Below, piece after piece: positions 21,752 to 32,094 of a DNA stretch of 64,000 bases (position 1 is the stretch's first letter; each line of letters opens with the position of its first letter). The stretch is from Schistosoma haematobium (lineage: Eukaryota > Platyhelminthes > Trematoda > Strigeidida > Schistosomatidae): the NCBI RefSeq assembly GCF_000699445.3, contig NC_067200.1:2706450-2770449 (forward strand). The letters are read 5' to 3'. Under the pieces are notes generated by a model. It saw nothing but the letters and a program-made list of their open reading frames with translations. It was not told the DNA's origin and did not search any database. The position numbers were made by a program, and so were the translations under genes.

Positions 21752-22233
21752 TGTTGTCATGGATTTGTGCCCACTATTAATAATATAACGTAATGATACT
21801 GTCAATTAGAGAATAGTGATTTATCAAACGGAACAATGATGCATAAAATCACGTACGAGTCCTGATCGGTCCTGCTCCCTGCTTAACCCTGAATGTTACA
21901 GTCCAGAATACCAACCTCAACCTCTAAGATATGAATCACTTCAAATATACTGGGTTTATATACAGACCACATCATACCATAAAATAGAAAATATACATTT
22001 GTACAAGATCTAGCCAAAAGTGGCTGTGGATGTGAGACACTGTAATTAATCGACTGAACATAACTCAAGAACGGTAAATCGTATAATAATAGTCTATGGG
22101 TTAAAATAAAGCTTATAATAAGAGGAATATGAATATCCATACTTAACACTTATACAATAAATATATATGTACAGTATCAGTCCAGACATAGACTCCAACA
22201 GTTACCATTCATTATTCTCATTGAAATATAACG
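21752..22233 (-). mobile_element. Solo LTR, family L1
   Basis: About 480 bp, colinear with 7982-8488. The left end is TGTTGTCATGG and the right end ATATAACG. GTATG occurs at both edges (21749-21753 and 22233-22237), which could be a target duplication but overlaps the expected LTR ends, so I do not rely on it. The TATA-like box is on the minus strand. Confidence 0.75.
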
Positions 22234-22388
22234 TATGTGACAATATGGAGTTATTTCTGTAGGGATGTATTATATTCATTATGAAGAACTTGGATAATCT
22301 GATATAATATTGTTTCTTCTACTTAATTAGATAGTTAGATAAATTGACGATCAGAGTTAGTTAGTTAGTTGTTACGCCTTAATTTTTA

Positions 22389-23098
22389 ATCTACACTTAA
22401 TGTGGCATGCATGCATCAAAGCTCCACCGATCAGATGATTGACTGGTTGATTGTCACACAGATGACTAACGGGTCGAACAATTTGAGAGATGGAATGCAG
22501 GCTTCCAGTGAGTGAGTGAGTGTGTGTGTGTGAGTGAGTGAGTGAGTGATTGAGGCGGTCAGTTGCACACGCGACAGTTTGTGCGTGCATATACGATTGG
22601 AGTGAGTGACAATGCAAGCGGTATTGTTGATGTGAGTGAGTGAGTGTTGGTGTTGTGTGTGTGTGTGTGTGTGTGTGTGTAAGTGAGCATAGACAGTTGT
22701 CAAAAGCCTGCCCCAGGTGAGACTCGAACTCACGACCTTCAGATTATGAGACTGACGCGCTAACCTACTGCGCTACTAGGGCGTAGCTGGCCGCCACGGC
22801 CCCAGCCTCACCATATCCATCCACACACACCCAAACATCATTAACACAACACAACACAACCAACATTTACACAACTAACTTACACTCAACTAATATGCTC
22901 ACCTCCACAACAACAAACAAACACAACTACGACCACTACTAACTACACCATCACTACAAATACTAACAGGAATACCACTGCTTCATAATCATACTACTCA
23001 CTCACTATACAACCTCCATATCTACCACTAACACTAAACCACAACCAGCACGACTTCGACTACTCCACCAACACCATGTGATTTCACGTCCACGCACA
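22389..23098. repeat. Orphan partial tRNA-Met repeat unit
   Basis: About 710 bp matching the array unit from the GGCATGCATGC word (compare 4551) through (GTGA)n, (GT)n, the tRNA and the A/C-rich spacer to CACCATGTGATTTCACGTCC (compare 1262-1281). It is flanked by unrelated AT-rich DNA on both sides. It has its own microsatellite lengths and a few private substitutions. Confidence 0.93.
22709..22782 (-). tRNA. tRNA-Met (CAT), elongator type, orphan copy
   Basis: Identical over 74 bases to the two complete array genes, with the same T4 terminator on the minus strand (22702-22705). Its flanks have collected changes while the tRNA has none, which suggests a working gene or a recent copying event. 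Confidence 0.96.
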
Positions 23099-23615
23099 AA
23101 CATTTACAATTGATCTGTCTTTATACTTCCACCCAACATTCAATGCTCATTTTCAGTGTTATGGAAAATTTCAATGTGATTAAGTCAATAGGAAAAGTTG
23201 TTTCTCATGTTCATTCATGTTTTTAATGTGAATAAATAATGTTGGTAATATAACATAGTATGTATACTTTGTTCCATAATAATTTAGATGGATAATTGGG
23301 TTAAGGAACGTGATAATGAACGTGGATATATGAGAATGATTGATCTGAGATCATATTTAGGATTTTATAAATTGCTTAGACAGTTGACCTTTTTATAAAA
23401 AAAAAATCTATATTATCAACGATTCAACACTCTAAAGTTCATTTACATTCCTTTGAACTGAAATCAGTTAATTGATCCATTCTATACTGATCTTGATTTT
23501 GCAAATTCTTGAGTTATATATTTCACCTAGATCTGTTTAAAAATAAATATGAATGAAATGGAAAGTACGGCATAATAACTTGATTTGTCAATCAACTAGT
23601 GATCAGTAAGCTGTG
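23099..23615. other. AT-rich spacer, nothing recognised
   Basis: No feature was seen after the edge of the orphan unit. Confidence 0.55.
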
Positions 23616-23890
23616 AGCAGTGGAGTTCAACTGTATCTGTTGTAAAGCATTTACTCAATGAAGACAATGATGAACGATTGTGAATTAATTAAAGTTAAAC
23701 ATTAACACTATTGAATCCAGGTTCATTGATCTAGAGATTAACCATTCAAGCACGAAACTAATGGTCATAGGTTCGAGTCCTGATGTGTAAAATCATGGAT
23801 GCCCATTTCTAAGAAGTTCTATTCTACGACAATAATGGTCTAACTTAAATCAACTCATGAATTCAACTTTGAAAATCGAAATAAAATAAC
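23616..23890 (+). mobile_element. Hammerhead SINE (family B), hammerhead lost
   Basis: The leader, head (A-box region TTGATCTAGAGATTAA), B box GGTTCGAGTCCTG and tail are readable. The hammerhead region is deleted through GAAA and stem III. Another copy in inverted orientation follows 35 bp later. Confidence 0.82.
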
Positions 23891-23924
23891 ATATATAGTC
23901 TAAATGAACAATTAAGATCAGAAG

Positions 23925-24092
23925 GGATTCTGTGGATATAATAGTAATTTTAATAGTTGAGATCATGAGTCATTTGAAGCTAGACCACCACTATGGAAAA
24001 TCTGAAAACACTAGATGACTGTTTCGTCCTATTGTGGGACTCCTTCATGGCAGTGTGCATCCACGATCCCGCCTCGCGAGACCTATCGTACA
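23925..24092 (-). mobile_element. Hammerhead SINE (family B), head lost
   Basis: Minus-strand tail and hammerhead with a GTCC/GGAC stem II and GAAA. The 5' core is the inserted variant (CCATGAAGGA). It ends before the B box. Confidence 0.84.
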
Positions 24093-24577
24093 TGTTTAGA
24101 AATGGGGAAATGTGATAAGTTAATAAAAAAACAACGGGAAAATAAGGCAAATAAAACTTTATATGTACAGATAATGAATTAAGTTAATTAATTCAAGAAC
24201 ATTGTTAGTTGCTAAGCATTTGACAGTAGATATAGTAAAACCATGTTCTATATATATAATCAAAGATCATGTGAATGTTGTAATAAAGAAATAAAAAAAA
24301 ACTAGGATAATGTATAATCAATATCCATAACAGTAATATCCTTGTAAGGCAATATGTAGGAGAAAGAGAGGGGGAGAGAGGGAGAAAGAGAGGGGGGGAG
24401 AGGGCGAGAGAGAGAGAGAGGAATTGAAATATCACAAGATAATCAACATTACAATTTTGACCTTGATATTTTCTAATAAAAGCTTTATTGTTAATGATTA
24501 GTTAGATCAAATGGGTAATAATCTTTGCCATTACAATTATCTTCTTTTATTTATCTACCTCTTTCTTCTTGTAAACG
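24093..24577. repeat. AT-rich DNA with a purine-rich (GA)n tract
   Basis: Contains an almost pure G/A tract on the plus strand at about 24358-24421 ending in (GA)n. Nothing else was recognised. Confidence 0.75.
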
Positions 24578-24725
24578 TTCTCGCGAGGGGGGATTATGGA
24601 TGCGCACTACTGAGGAGTCTCACAGTAGGATGAAGCGGCTGTTCAGTGCTTCCAGGTTTTCCATGATGGTCTAGCTTCAATTGACTCGTGAATTCAATTA
24701 ATAAATTACCAGAATATCTACAAAA
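24578..24725 (+). mobile_element. Hammerhead SINE (family B), head lost
   Basis: Core CTGAGGA intact; GAAG replaces GAAA; stem I GCACTA against CAGTGC has one mismatch. The tail is complete. Confidence 0.85.
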
Positions 24726-24829
24726 CCCTTCATTAATTATTAAGTTGTTAATTTCTTGGGGGTATTTTTTGTACTATATATCTAAGATGAATTATGATTT
24801 AGGATTGTAAATCCAAGAATTCTGGTTTG

Positions 24830-25145
24830 AATTATTTTTCCTGATTGACGTTTTGTTAGCGAGTTAGTTTTCTACAGGATGCGGTCGCTAACCCCATGCC
24901 CAACTCTCTTCCTTTACCCGGGCTTGGGGCCAGAAGTAACTCTAAAAAAGATACAGATGGAAATCTTCAAACTGCACCACGAGACAAGCCCTAACTTGGA
25001 TTCCTGAAAGGAAACGGAAAATAGGAAGGCCAAAGAACACATTACGTCTGGAAATAGAAGCAAATAGGAAAAGGATGAATAGCAACTGGAAAGACTTCGA
25101 AAGGATTTCCCAGAACAGGGTTCGATGGCGAGTGAGTAAGTAAGG
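24830..25145. mobile_element. RTE 5' leader (minus) fused to RTE 3' end (plus)
   Basis: 24830-24945 matches the RTE 5' leader on the minus strand (GCGAGTTAGTTTTCTACAGG, CTAACCCCATGCCCAAC). Directly after it, from AAGATACAGATGGAAATC at about 24947, comes the plus-strand RTE 3' end (ATTACGTCTGGAAATAGAAG) with the GTAA tail at 25133-25145. Outermost 5' and 3' parts of the LINE are joined back to front with everything between missing. Confidence 0.82.
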
Positions 25146-25540
25146 AATTTTAGTATGAAAATCTTGACCACTGGAATTTAAACGATACAGGGCTAGTGGT
25201 AGCTGCCTACCAATTACATTACATAGAGGTTGTTAAATATTATTATTCGACTGAAACTAGAAGTGTATACAATTGAATTCCATTTCATTGGTTTCAAGCT
25301 TAAATAGTTATTGAAAGATTTAAAAGCCTAAGTTCGACCCCTGGTAGGATTTTAAATACGTAGTGCTCAAAACTCTGCCTCCAATGATAATCTGACTAAG
25401 ATTGTTTCGTAGTGTAAACTATGAAATAATTATAATACTTTTATGCATCAAAAGTAGGGATTTTATATAGTTATAGTTATTTTTTATAGTCTAGCTCAGA
25501 ATAGTACATTTTGATTCTTTGAAAATGAATGATAATCAAA
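25146..25540. other. AT-rich spacer, nothing recognised
   Basis: No ORF or shared repeat was identified. Confidence 0.55.
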
Positions 25541-25690
25541 GATGAATAATGGTTAGTAATGGAACCCAGGATGTGCGCCACTTAGAGTTATTTGGGACTT
25601 GTCAGTTGGATGTATTTAAATCTCAGAGTTGATGTTCACTCTGAGACTCGAACTCAGTACCATTTGAAGTAGTTTCTAAACGTTTTATTC
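25541..25690 (-). mobile_element. Smα-type SINE, decayed
   Basis: On the plus strand GTAATGGAACCCAGGATG, TTGGGACTTGTCAG and TCTGAGACTCGAACTCAG mark the minus-strand order B box, hammerhead, tail. GAAA is lost. Confidence 0.8.
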
Positions 25691-25749
25691 TGTTAGTTAT
25701 AAAATATGATTTTATGCAAATTCATTTTACATACTAATGATTATCCGAA

Positions 25750-25990
25750 GAGATTTTGTGGAGATTTTAATAATTTCAATAGTTGAAATCATGAGTCAAT
25801 TGAAACTAAAACACTATGAAAAACCTAGAAGTACTGGATGATTGATAGATCTTTGATTCGAACCTCTCGAGGCAGAATCATAGATGCGCACTGCTGAGGT
25901 GTTCTATACTAGAATGAAACAGCCATCCAATACTTCCAGGTTTTCCATGATTCTCTACCTTTATTTGACTCATGAATTCATCTACTCCTG
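25750..25990. mobile_element. Head-to-head dimer of family B SINEs
   Basis: 25750-25838 is a minus-strand tail ending in the hammerhead 3' side, fused at about 25839 to a plus-strand copy starting just before the B box (GATTCGAACCTCTCG). The plus copy has GCACTG, core CTGAGGT (A-to-T) and GAAA. Both tails point outward. Confidence 0.83.
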
Positions 25991-26009
25991 AAGTTCTAAT
26001 GAGAATTCG

Positions 26010-26312
26010 TTACCAGTTGAGTTCAACCAGATCTGTTGTGAGATAGGAACTCACTGAAGACAATGGTATACGGTGACGCAACTTCGTGAATTGGTTGAAG
26101 TTATACCGGCTCAGTGGTCTAGTTGGTTAAGCGCCTGACGCGAGACTGATAGGTCCTGGGTTCGAATCTCACGAGGGGCGGGATCGTGGATGCGCACTGC
26201 TATGGGTGAGTCCCATACTAGGACGAAACGTCCGTCCAGTGCTTCCAGGTTCTCCATGGTGGTCTAGCTTCAATTGACTCATGATTTCAACCAGTGAAAT
26301 AACAATAATGAT
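26010..26312 (+). mobile_element. Hammerhead SINE (family B), full length
   Basis: The best full-length copy for structure: leader (GAGTTCAACCAGATCTG), head CCGGCTCAGTGGTCTAGTTG, TTAAGCGCC, GGGTTCGAATCTCAC B box, hammerhead and tail. Stem I, GTCC/GGAC stem II, GAAA and GTC are perfect, but the 5' core is CTATGGGTGA instead of CTGAGGA. The head has the form of a tRNA 5' half, so I infer a tRNA-derived polymerase III promoter. Confidence 0.9.
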
Positions 26313-26787
26313 AGAAACATATATACACATAGACACATAAGTTTTATCCATTCATATGAACTATTACAGATTATACAAACAAGAATTTAATCAATATACA
26401 ATGGAGAAGTATGTATATACCATACTACCTATTACATAATCACACATAGTACAGAATAAACAAACAAAAAAAACTGCATAAATCTGTATATATATGTGTA
26501 TTTGTTTCTTTAAAATCATACTTATATACAGTGAAATATGGACAATAGATCAGAATATAACTAGAATTATTATATTATTTACACTCATGGATTAGAGCTA
26601 ATAGTCATTTATAAAATAACTAAGTATCATCATATACAACATTGGTGTGTGCTTGTTTGTTTGTTTGCATACAATAATTACTCATAATTATTGTTTAATA
26701 CTTCATATTGTCCAATACTACTAACAAATAGTATTTAAGTAGTAATTGAATAAGTAGACTATAATTAAAGAATGAAATTGAATTAAA
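26313..26787. other. AT-rich DNA, possible 3' flank of the His-rich gene
   Basis: No shared repeat was seen. A minus-strand ATTAAA at 26694-26699, about 90 bases after the stop of the His-rich ORF, could be its poly(A) signal. Confidence 0.45.
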
Positions 26788-27936
26788 TTAATCTTTTAAT
26801 GTTGACATCGTTTGTTGTATATTATTATTCAACCATTGAATAACACGATTATGTGATGTATGCCAAAAATCAGTCAATTCTAAATTGAACATTTCATCTA
26901 AATAATCAATCGTTTTGATAAAATCATTATCATTATCTTTATCCTTGATAACATCATTCAGATTTTTATCCAGTGTATAATTTCGTTTGAATTCAAATGA
27001 TTGACATTTATTACATTCTTCAATAGAATTAGTCATTTCATTCAGAGATGATTGTTGATCTTCATGAATATGGTGATGATGATGATGGTGGTGGTGATGA
27101 TGATGCTGATGATGGTGATAATGAATATGATGATAATGATGAGAAGGATATTTATCCCGGAAATGAGGAGGATTATCAATATCGCTTTCAATGGGTTCGA
27201 TTTTCTCTGTCACTTCAGTGTTTAATGAATCCCTACGTGGTTGTTGTTGTTGCTGTTGTCCAATATCATCAATATTATTGTCAGTGTCATTTGTTTTCTT
27301 CAAAGATTCTTCATTTGTTAAGTTAATTTCCTTATCTGTACTATGATTTTGACATTGATCATACTGTTGACAATGATGATGATGATGATGATGGTGGTGA
27401 TGATGATGATGTTGATAATGATGCCTATGATGTGCATAATCTGGTTCTTGATGATGAATAGAAAAATCTTCATCTGATAATTTAATAGTAAATTTATTTG
27501 CTTTCCTATCAGTAGCTGGTGATTGAGATGAACATGTTTTTAACCACATACTCCAATTAGAATCATCATTTTCTGAATTATCATTTGATATTATAGGAAT
27601 ACTATATGATGATAATTCACTTAATCCAGATAATGGTAGAATATCTGTATCTAATGAATCATCAAGCCACATTAATGATGATTGATTTAATATTGTTGAC
27701 TCTTTTCGACTATTATCATTATTATTATTATTATTATTACCATTATTATTACTAGTTGAATAGTCGGGATTCATTTCATCTTGTAAATTATCAATCATAG
27801 TATCATACATATTTGATTGATTATTGATTTTTTCTTCATGGGAATAAATGTTAGAGAAATGACTTTTCAAATCATCAACATCATCATTATCATCTCCATA
27901 ATCCATAAATGAATGTTGTGTAATATGATATTCCAT
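26788..27936 (-). CDS. Uncharacterised His/Asn/Gln-rich protein
   Basis: A 382-residue frame starting at the ATG at 27934-27936. An in-frame stop (TAA) lies about 27 bases upstream and no splice acceptor is visible between, so a single-exon gene is possible. Low-complexity stretches are an Asn run (about 62-73), His runs (about 169-188 and 266-290) and a Gln run (227-232). Between them are unique acidic and Ser-rich parts, for example LDDSLDTDILPLSGLSELSS (91-110), and a C terminus with KTIDYLDEMFNLELTDFW. No signal peptide, membrane segment or known domain is seen. Codon choice in the unique parts is AT-biased as expected for schistosomes. It is the only non-repeat ORF of size in the window. 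His-rich stretches can bind metals, but no function is claimed. It may be one exon of a larger gene. Confidence 0.6.
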   Translation of the reverse strand: MEYHITQHSFMDYGDDNDDVDDLKSHFSNIYSHEEKINNQSNMYDTMIDNLQDEMNPDYSTSNNNGNNNNNNNDNSRKESTILNQSSLMWLDDSLDTDILPLSGLSELSSYSIPIISNDNSENDDSNWSMWLKTCSSQSPATDRKANKFTIKLSDEDFSIHHQEPDYAHHRHHYQHHHHHHHHHHHHHCQQYDQCQNHSTDKEINLTNEESLKKTNDTDNNIDDIGQQQQQQPRRDSLNTEVTEKIEPIESDIDNPPHFRDKYPSHHYHHIHYHHHQHHHHHHHHHHHHIHEDQQSSLNEMTNSIEECNKCQSFEFKRNYTLDKNLNDVIKDKDNDNDFIKTIDYLDEMFNLELTDFWHTSHNRVIQWLNNNIQQTMSTLKD

Positions 27937-28110
27937 TATTTTCAATGATTTAGTTGCATATTATAATGTTCAATTCATTTATTGTTCTGTAACATTCCTA
28001 TATGGATCTTTATTTCGTATATACATAGATATAATGAAATATATATGTGTATGTTTGCTTTATAATGCATCAGATGAAGTTTCTCACATCACCAATATCA
28101 TCGCTGCCAA

Positions 28111-28143
<33 letters not shown>

Positions 28144-28474
28144 GATCATCCACTCGTATGGATTTTTGCATTCCAATCATGATCAAATGAAATATTTCAA
28201 GTTCAAATAGATTTCATTTTAACCAATCAGAAATTGAATTATAATTCAACCAATCAAAAACGAGATAATTCAATCATTTGATTAATTTATTAACCAATAG
28301 AAATTTAGACAAATCAATTATTATATTCTACGCATAAATCTATTATTTAAATATTCAGATTATAAATATAGGTGGTTAGAAATGGATAGAAACAGGATTG
28401 TAGGTTTCGTTCGATTTGAAAAGTAAACAATATCAAGTGAATTTACACTTCAATTCATTGCACAAACAAGTGAT
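27937..28474. other. AT-rich flank with (CAT)n
   Basis: Upstream side of the His-rich ORF. Holds a (CAT)n run at about 28111-28143. TATA-like words are frequent because the DNA is AT-rich, so I call no promoter. Confidence 0.6.
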
Positions 28475-28700
28475 TATTAGGACATAGTAGTTAAGTGATT
28501 AATACGATGGCATTTGAATGGAATGATAATGGGTTCGAGTCCCATCCTAGTGAACATCAACTCTGAGATGTATGTACATCCAGTTGAAGAGTCACAAAAT
28601 GGGGTGAAATGCGAATTCTAGATTCCACTGCTAGTTACTATCCATCTTTGCATATAATGCTTGTGAATGAAGGCAATGCGCACAGTATCTATGTCATAGT
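28475..28700 (+). mobile_element. Smα-type SINE, plus orientation
   Basis: Head, B box GGGTTCGAGTCCCA, then hammerhead: CATCCAG, core TTGAAGA, GAAA, and the damaged cleavage region GAATTCTAGATTCC. It continues into TGCTAGTTACTATCCATC and the tail. It is cut at about 28700 by a minus-strand family B SINE. Confidence 0.85.
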
Positions 28701-28785
28701 ATGGGACTCCTCAGTAGTGCACATCCACGATCCCTCACATAGAGTTCGAACTCAGGCCTTTCCGTCTCTCGCGCGACGGTCTATA
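28695..28785 (-). mobile_element. Hammerhead SINE (family B) fragment
   Basis: Minus-strand head, B box (GAGTTCGAACT on the plus strand) and the 5' half of the hammerhead (CTGAGGA, GTCCCATACTA). The 3' half and tail are missing. It abuts the Smα copy. Confidence 0.8.
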
Positions 28786-29069
28786 GTAGTGGTAGTGATA
28801 GTTGTGGATTCTATGCTTACTCAAGGTCACTGCACACTTGTCTTTGGTAGGGTTAGTCTGTGTACCTATAAATATACATGAACTGTGAAATGAATTCATT
28901 CGCAACACAACAATATAGCCTAATACGCAATTATGAGAAGTTTACAATGTCTAATTAGATTGATTGTTTGATGAACATCGAGACAAATAATAACTGAAAA
29001 TTTATGTTGTTTAGATACTACTGAGATAACAAACACCTGTAGACATTTATTTTTGTGTTGATTGTTTGA
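28786..29069. other. Spacer, nothing recognised
   Basis: AT-rich with no feature. Confidence 0.5.
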
Positions 29070-29395
29070 ATTTTCCCATTATTATTTAGGACTGCAATTG
29101 ATCAGTCTCTTATTGACATATGTGTATTTTGTGCCGATTGCCTCGATATTGCCTTAACTCATATGTATCCTAAGTAAAGATGAATAGTGACTAGCAGTGG
29201 AATCCAGGACGCGCATTTCGTCCCATTTGGGACTCGTCAACTCGACGTACTTGTATCCTAAAGTTAATGCTCCCTCTGGGACTCGATCCCTGAGATTTAA
29301 GTACATCCAGATGACGAGTTTTAAACAGGATGAAACACACGTCCTGAGTTCTACTGCTAGCCACCATCTATCTCTGCCTATAGTGCTTGTAGATA
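29070..29395. mobile_element. Head-to-head Smα dimer
   Basis: 29070-29285 is a minus-strand Smα (tail GGACTGCAATTGATCAGTC, hammerhead with TTGACGA core, GAAA, stem III TGC/GCG and GTC). 29286-29395 is a plus-strand copy with ATCCAG, ATGACGA, GAAA and ACGTCCTGAG. Both hammerheads have a mutated first core base. Confidence 0.85.
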
Positions 29396-29844
29396 TTTCT
29401 GAAAGAAATAATAATTCAACAAAACAATGAGAAACATTTCATGTATATGTTTTCGCAGAATAGGAAAGTGAATTATAAAAGATCAATCCAGATTACATAC
29501 GTTACTGTTTGTAAGAATTTGAATTATTAAATTAGTGGTATTTAGAATTCAATTTTTTTAACAATCTTCATCGGCCTATATTCATCCGGTAATGATTAAC
29601 TTGATAGAGTTCTTTTTTGTTACAAATTTCATTGAATAGATAGATAGATTATAGCTAATACGATAAGGTATTATGTTCAGCTTCGAATGAAAATATCATT
29701 ACTATAATGATGGTATATTTAACTGATAAGTCATGAATAAGACGAAATTTACATTCATGATTCCACTACTAACTACAATTTATTTATGGAAATGAATAGT
29801 TAATTACTGTTGTAGTGAAGGAGAACACAGATGAGGACAACCGA
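29396..29844. other. AT-rich spacer, nothing recognised
   Basis: No coding or RNA feature was seen. Confidence 0.5.
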
Positions 29845-30085
29845 ATTGTATTTAGCACAAAATTACAGAGTTACTTGCCAAAATAGAAAAACCATACTAT
29901 AATACTTAACTTGCAAAATGTTCAATAATTATCTCGAACTTCGTTGTTCTTGCATTTCCATACTAATTGCTTTCTATTCCCGCTCTTCCTTTATTGATCT
30001 TCCCCAACTTCCGCTGCCAGACATTACATTCCTGACTCGCGTCACATACTACTTATATCAATAAAAGGAGTACGCACCACGCTGT
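29845..30085 (+). repeat. Dispersed repeat shared with 38.1-38.3 kb (family D)
   Basis: Same order of words as at about 38120-38335: AATAGAAAAACCATACT, AAAATGTTCA, TTGCATTTCCAT, CAGACATT and ATTCCTGACT, followed by ATACTACTTAT. Both copies lie downstream of a head-to-head Smα dimer, directly so at 38 kb. Confidence 0.75.
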
Positions 30086-30424
30086 TAGTTGTTATAAAAT
30101 GTCATCACAGTTCTAAGTAGCTGTATATTGTGAAGTACTTATTCCTATTAGTTGTTAATCAAATGAAATAGTAAAGGTTGTTCATTTGAACAATCTGACA
30201 ATATAACATCTGTTATACTTGTATGAATAACATCAACTACAGTGATAAATAATACTTTAAAATCAATAAACTTTAATTCCATTGATACTTACCACATTTG
30301 TCACATCAAATGAACTGACCACATTGAATAAATAAATAAATCAAGGTAAACTGATTGTACTTATAATCAATTGAGAATAATAATTCCGACTATTCATATC
30401 GTGTTCTTTCGCTTTAGATGACAA
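30086..30424. other. AT-rich spacer, nothing recognised
   Basis: No feature was seen. Confidence 0.5.
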
Positions 30425-30900
30425 TCACCATGACTTACTTACGCCTGTGAATCCTCGTAGAGGAGCATAGACCGACCACCAGCACTCTCCATCCAACCCT
30501 GTCCTAAGCAATCCTTTCCAGCTCTTTACAGTTGCTTCTATTTCCCGACGTATTGTGTTCTTTGGCTTTCCACTTTTCCGCTTCCCTTCAACATTCCAAG
30601 TTAGGGATTGCCTCGTGATTCAGTTTGATGATTTCCGTAATGTATGTCCCACCCATTTCCATCGAATTTTCCTAATTTCCACTTCAGCTGGAAGCTAGTT
30701 TGTTCTCTCCTATAGAACACTGTTGTTGATGGTATCCGGTTAATCAATGTTGAGTATCTTGTGTAGATAATTATTTATAAATACTTGTACCTTCTTGATG
30801 ATGGTTGTAGTAGTTCTCGAAGTTTCATCTGCGTACAGTAGGACTGCCTTGACATTGGTATTGAAGATTGTGATTTTGATATTGGTTGACTCCGCCTGCA
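30425..30900 (-). mobile_element. RTE-clade LINE 3' fragment
   Basis: The minus strand reads STNIKITIFNTNVKAVLLYA, then RTTTTIIKKVQVFINNYLHK and ILNID, then frameshifted C-terminal pieces to the ACTTACTTACGCC end at 30431. It is a close relative of 20265-20825, with a different 5' truncation point. Confidence 0.87.
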
Positions 30901-31096
30901 GCTCTTCTAGGATTGATACCATCCAATATAATAAATAGAAAGGTTACTGTTAAGTTATTTAACTTCTGAACAATCTCTAATAAAAGTGAGATAATTAAAA
31001 TAATTGGTTACTAGGCTTAACGACCATACTGAAACTTGATCTAAAGTTTTTGCTTGCAACTCAAGATTAGAAGAGAATAATATTGGTATCGGAATG

Positions 31097-31305
31097 GGTT
31101 TTGTGGAGAATGTAGTATTTTCAATAGTTGAGATCATAAATAAATTAAAGCTAGACCAATATGGAAAACCTGGAATCACTGGACAGTCGTTTATTTTTAT
31201 TGTGGGACTCTTCCGTAGCAGTGAGCATCCACGATCCCGCCTCGCGGGATTCGAACCCAGGACCTATCAGTCTTACGCGTGAGCGCCTAACCACTATTAA
31301 CTACT
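31097..31305 (-). mobile_element. Hammerhead SINE (family B)
   Basis: Minus-strand head, good B box (GGGTTCGAATCCCGC), hammerhead variant core CTACGGAAGA, AAATAAACG in place of GGACGAAACG, and tail. Confidence 0.86.
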
Positions 31306-31652
31306 ATTCATTGGTTAGTGAGCATGGAGATTGTTTTTTTGTTCTGCTGGCCGATTGTTAAGTATAAACCCTTCGTCCACCGGAAATCTCAATTTAGAAA
31401 CTCAACCCTTTTATTAGGAGTACAAATTAATCTATTTGGTTTTAAGGACTTGTGATACTACAAGAATTACCTAAATCAAAGTAGACTGAAAGACATACCC
31501 TTGAATTAAGTAGCAGTGCATAAATACCTACTCTGAATTACACACTTATTAGTGATGAGAATTGAACTTAATACACTATTATGATTTGACTGATAACAAC
31601 TAGATTGTAAACTGTCAAAACTTTACGCACACTTTCTAAATACAAATGTTCT
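31306..31652. other. AT-rich spacer, nothing recognised
   Basis: No feature was seen. Confidence 0.5.
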
Positions 31653-31915
31653 ATTTTGATGAAGTTTTGTTCTCTGGGCTGGATGGTTTGGTCGTGGAAC
31701 TTTCATCTTTCCTCTGAACAACATCATCAACACAAACTTTAGGTGAAGTGTTCGAATTTCTCCACACGTGGTTCACAGCTTGTACTGTACAGCTCGATGT
31801 TCGAATCCTTTACGTGTACCTGAACTTTGTGCTGATGATATCATTGAGAAGAACGATGAAAGCTCCACGACCAAACCATCCAGCTCAGAGAACAAAAATC
31901 CATCAAAATCATCCA
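31653..31915. repeat. Large imperfect palindrome
   Basis: The left arm (from 31653: TTGTTCTCTGGGCTGGATGG, TTTGGTCGTGGAACTTTCAT) returns as its reverse complement on the right (ending near 31915: TTGTTCTCTGAGCTGGATGG, TTTGGTCGTGGAGCTTTCAT when read on the minus strand). The centre is close to TGTACTGTACA at about 31785. Arms are over 100 bp with scattered mismatches and one gap of about 12 bp. It precedes a Penelope pseudogene. Confidence 0.88.
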
Positions 31916-32094
31916 TCTGAGGTACAAATCTTCTCCATCATCACAAATATTCTATTTTTATGTAGGCAGTATACAATAAATGGAAACACATACTCATACT
32001 CATACTCATAGTTTATAAGTATCAACACCGAGGTTGGAATTGATCGTTTTAAAGAAATTGAGCATTGGTTGAAGAGTTAATAATAAGTATTCCT

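Noticed and set aside
21752..22233. GTATG target duplication around the L1 LTR
   Set aside because: The copies overlap the expected LTR ends, so the match may be accidental; not counted as proof.
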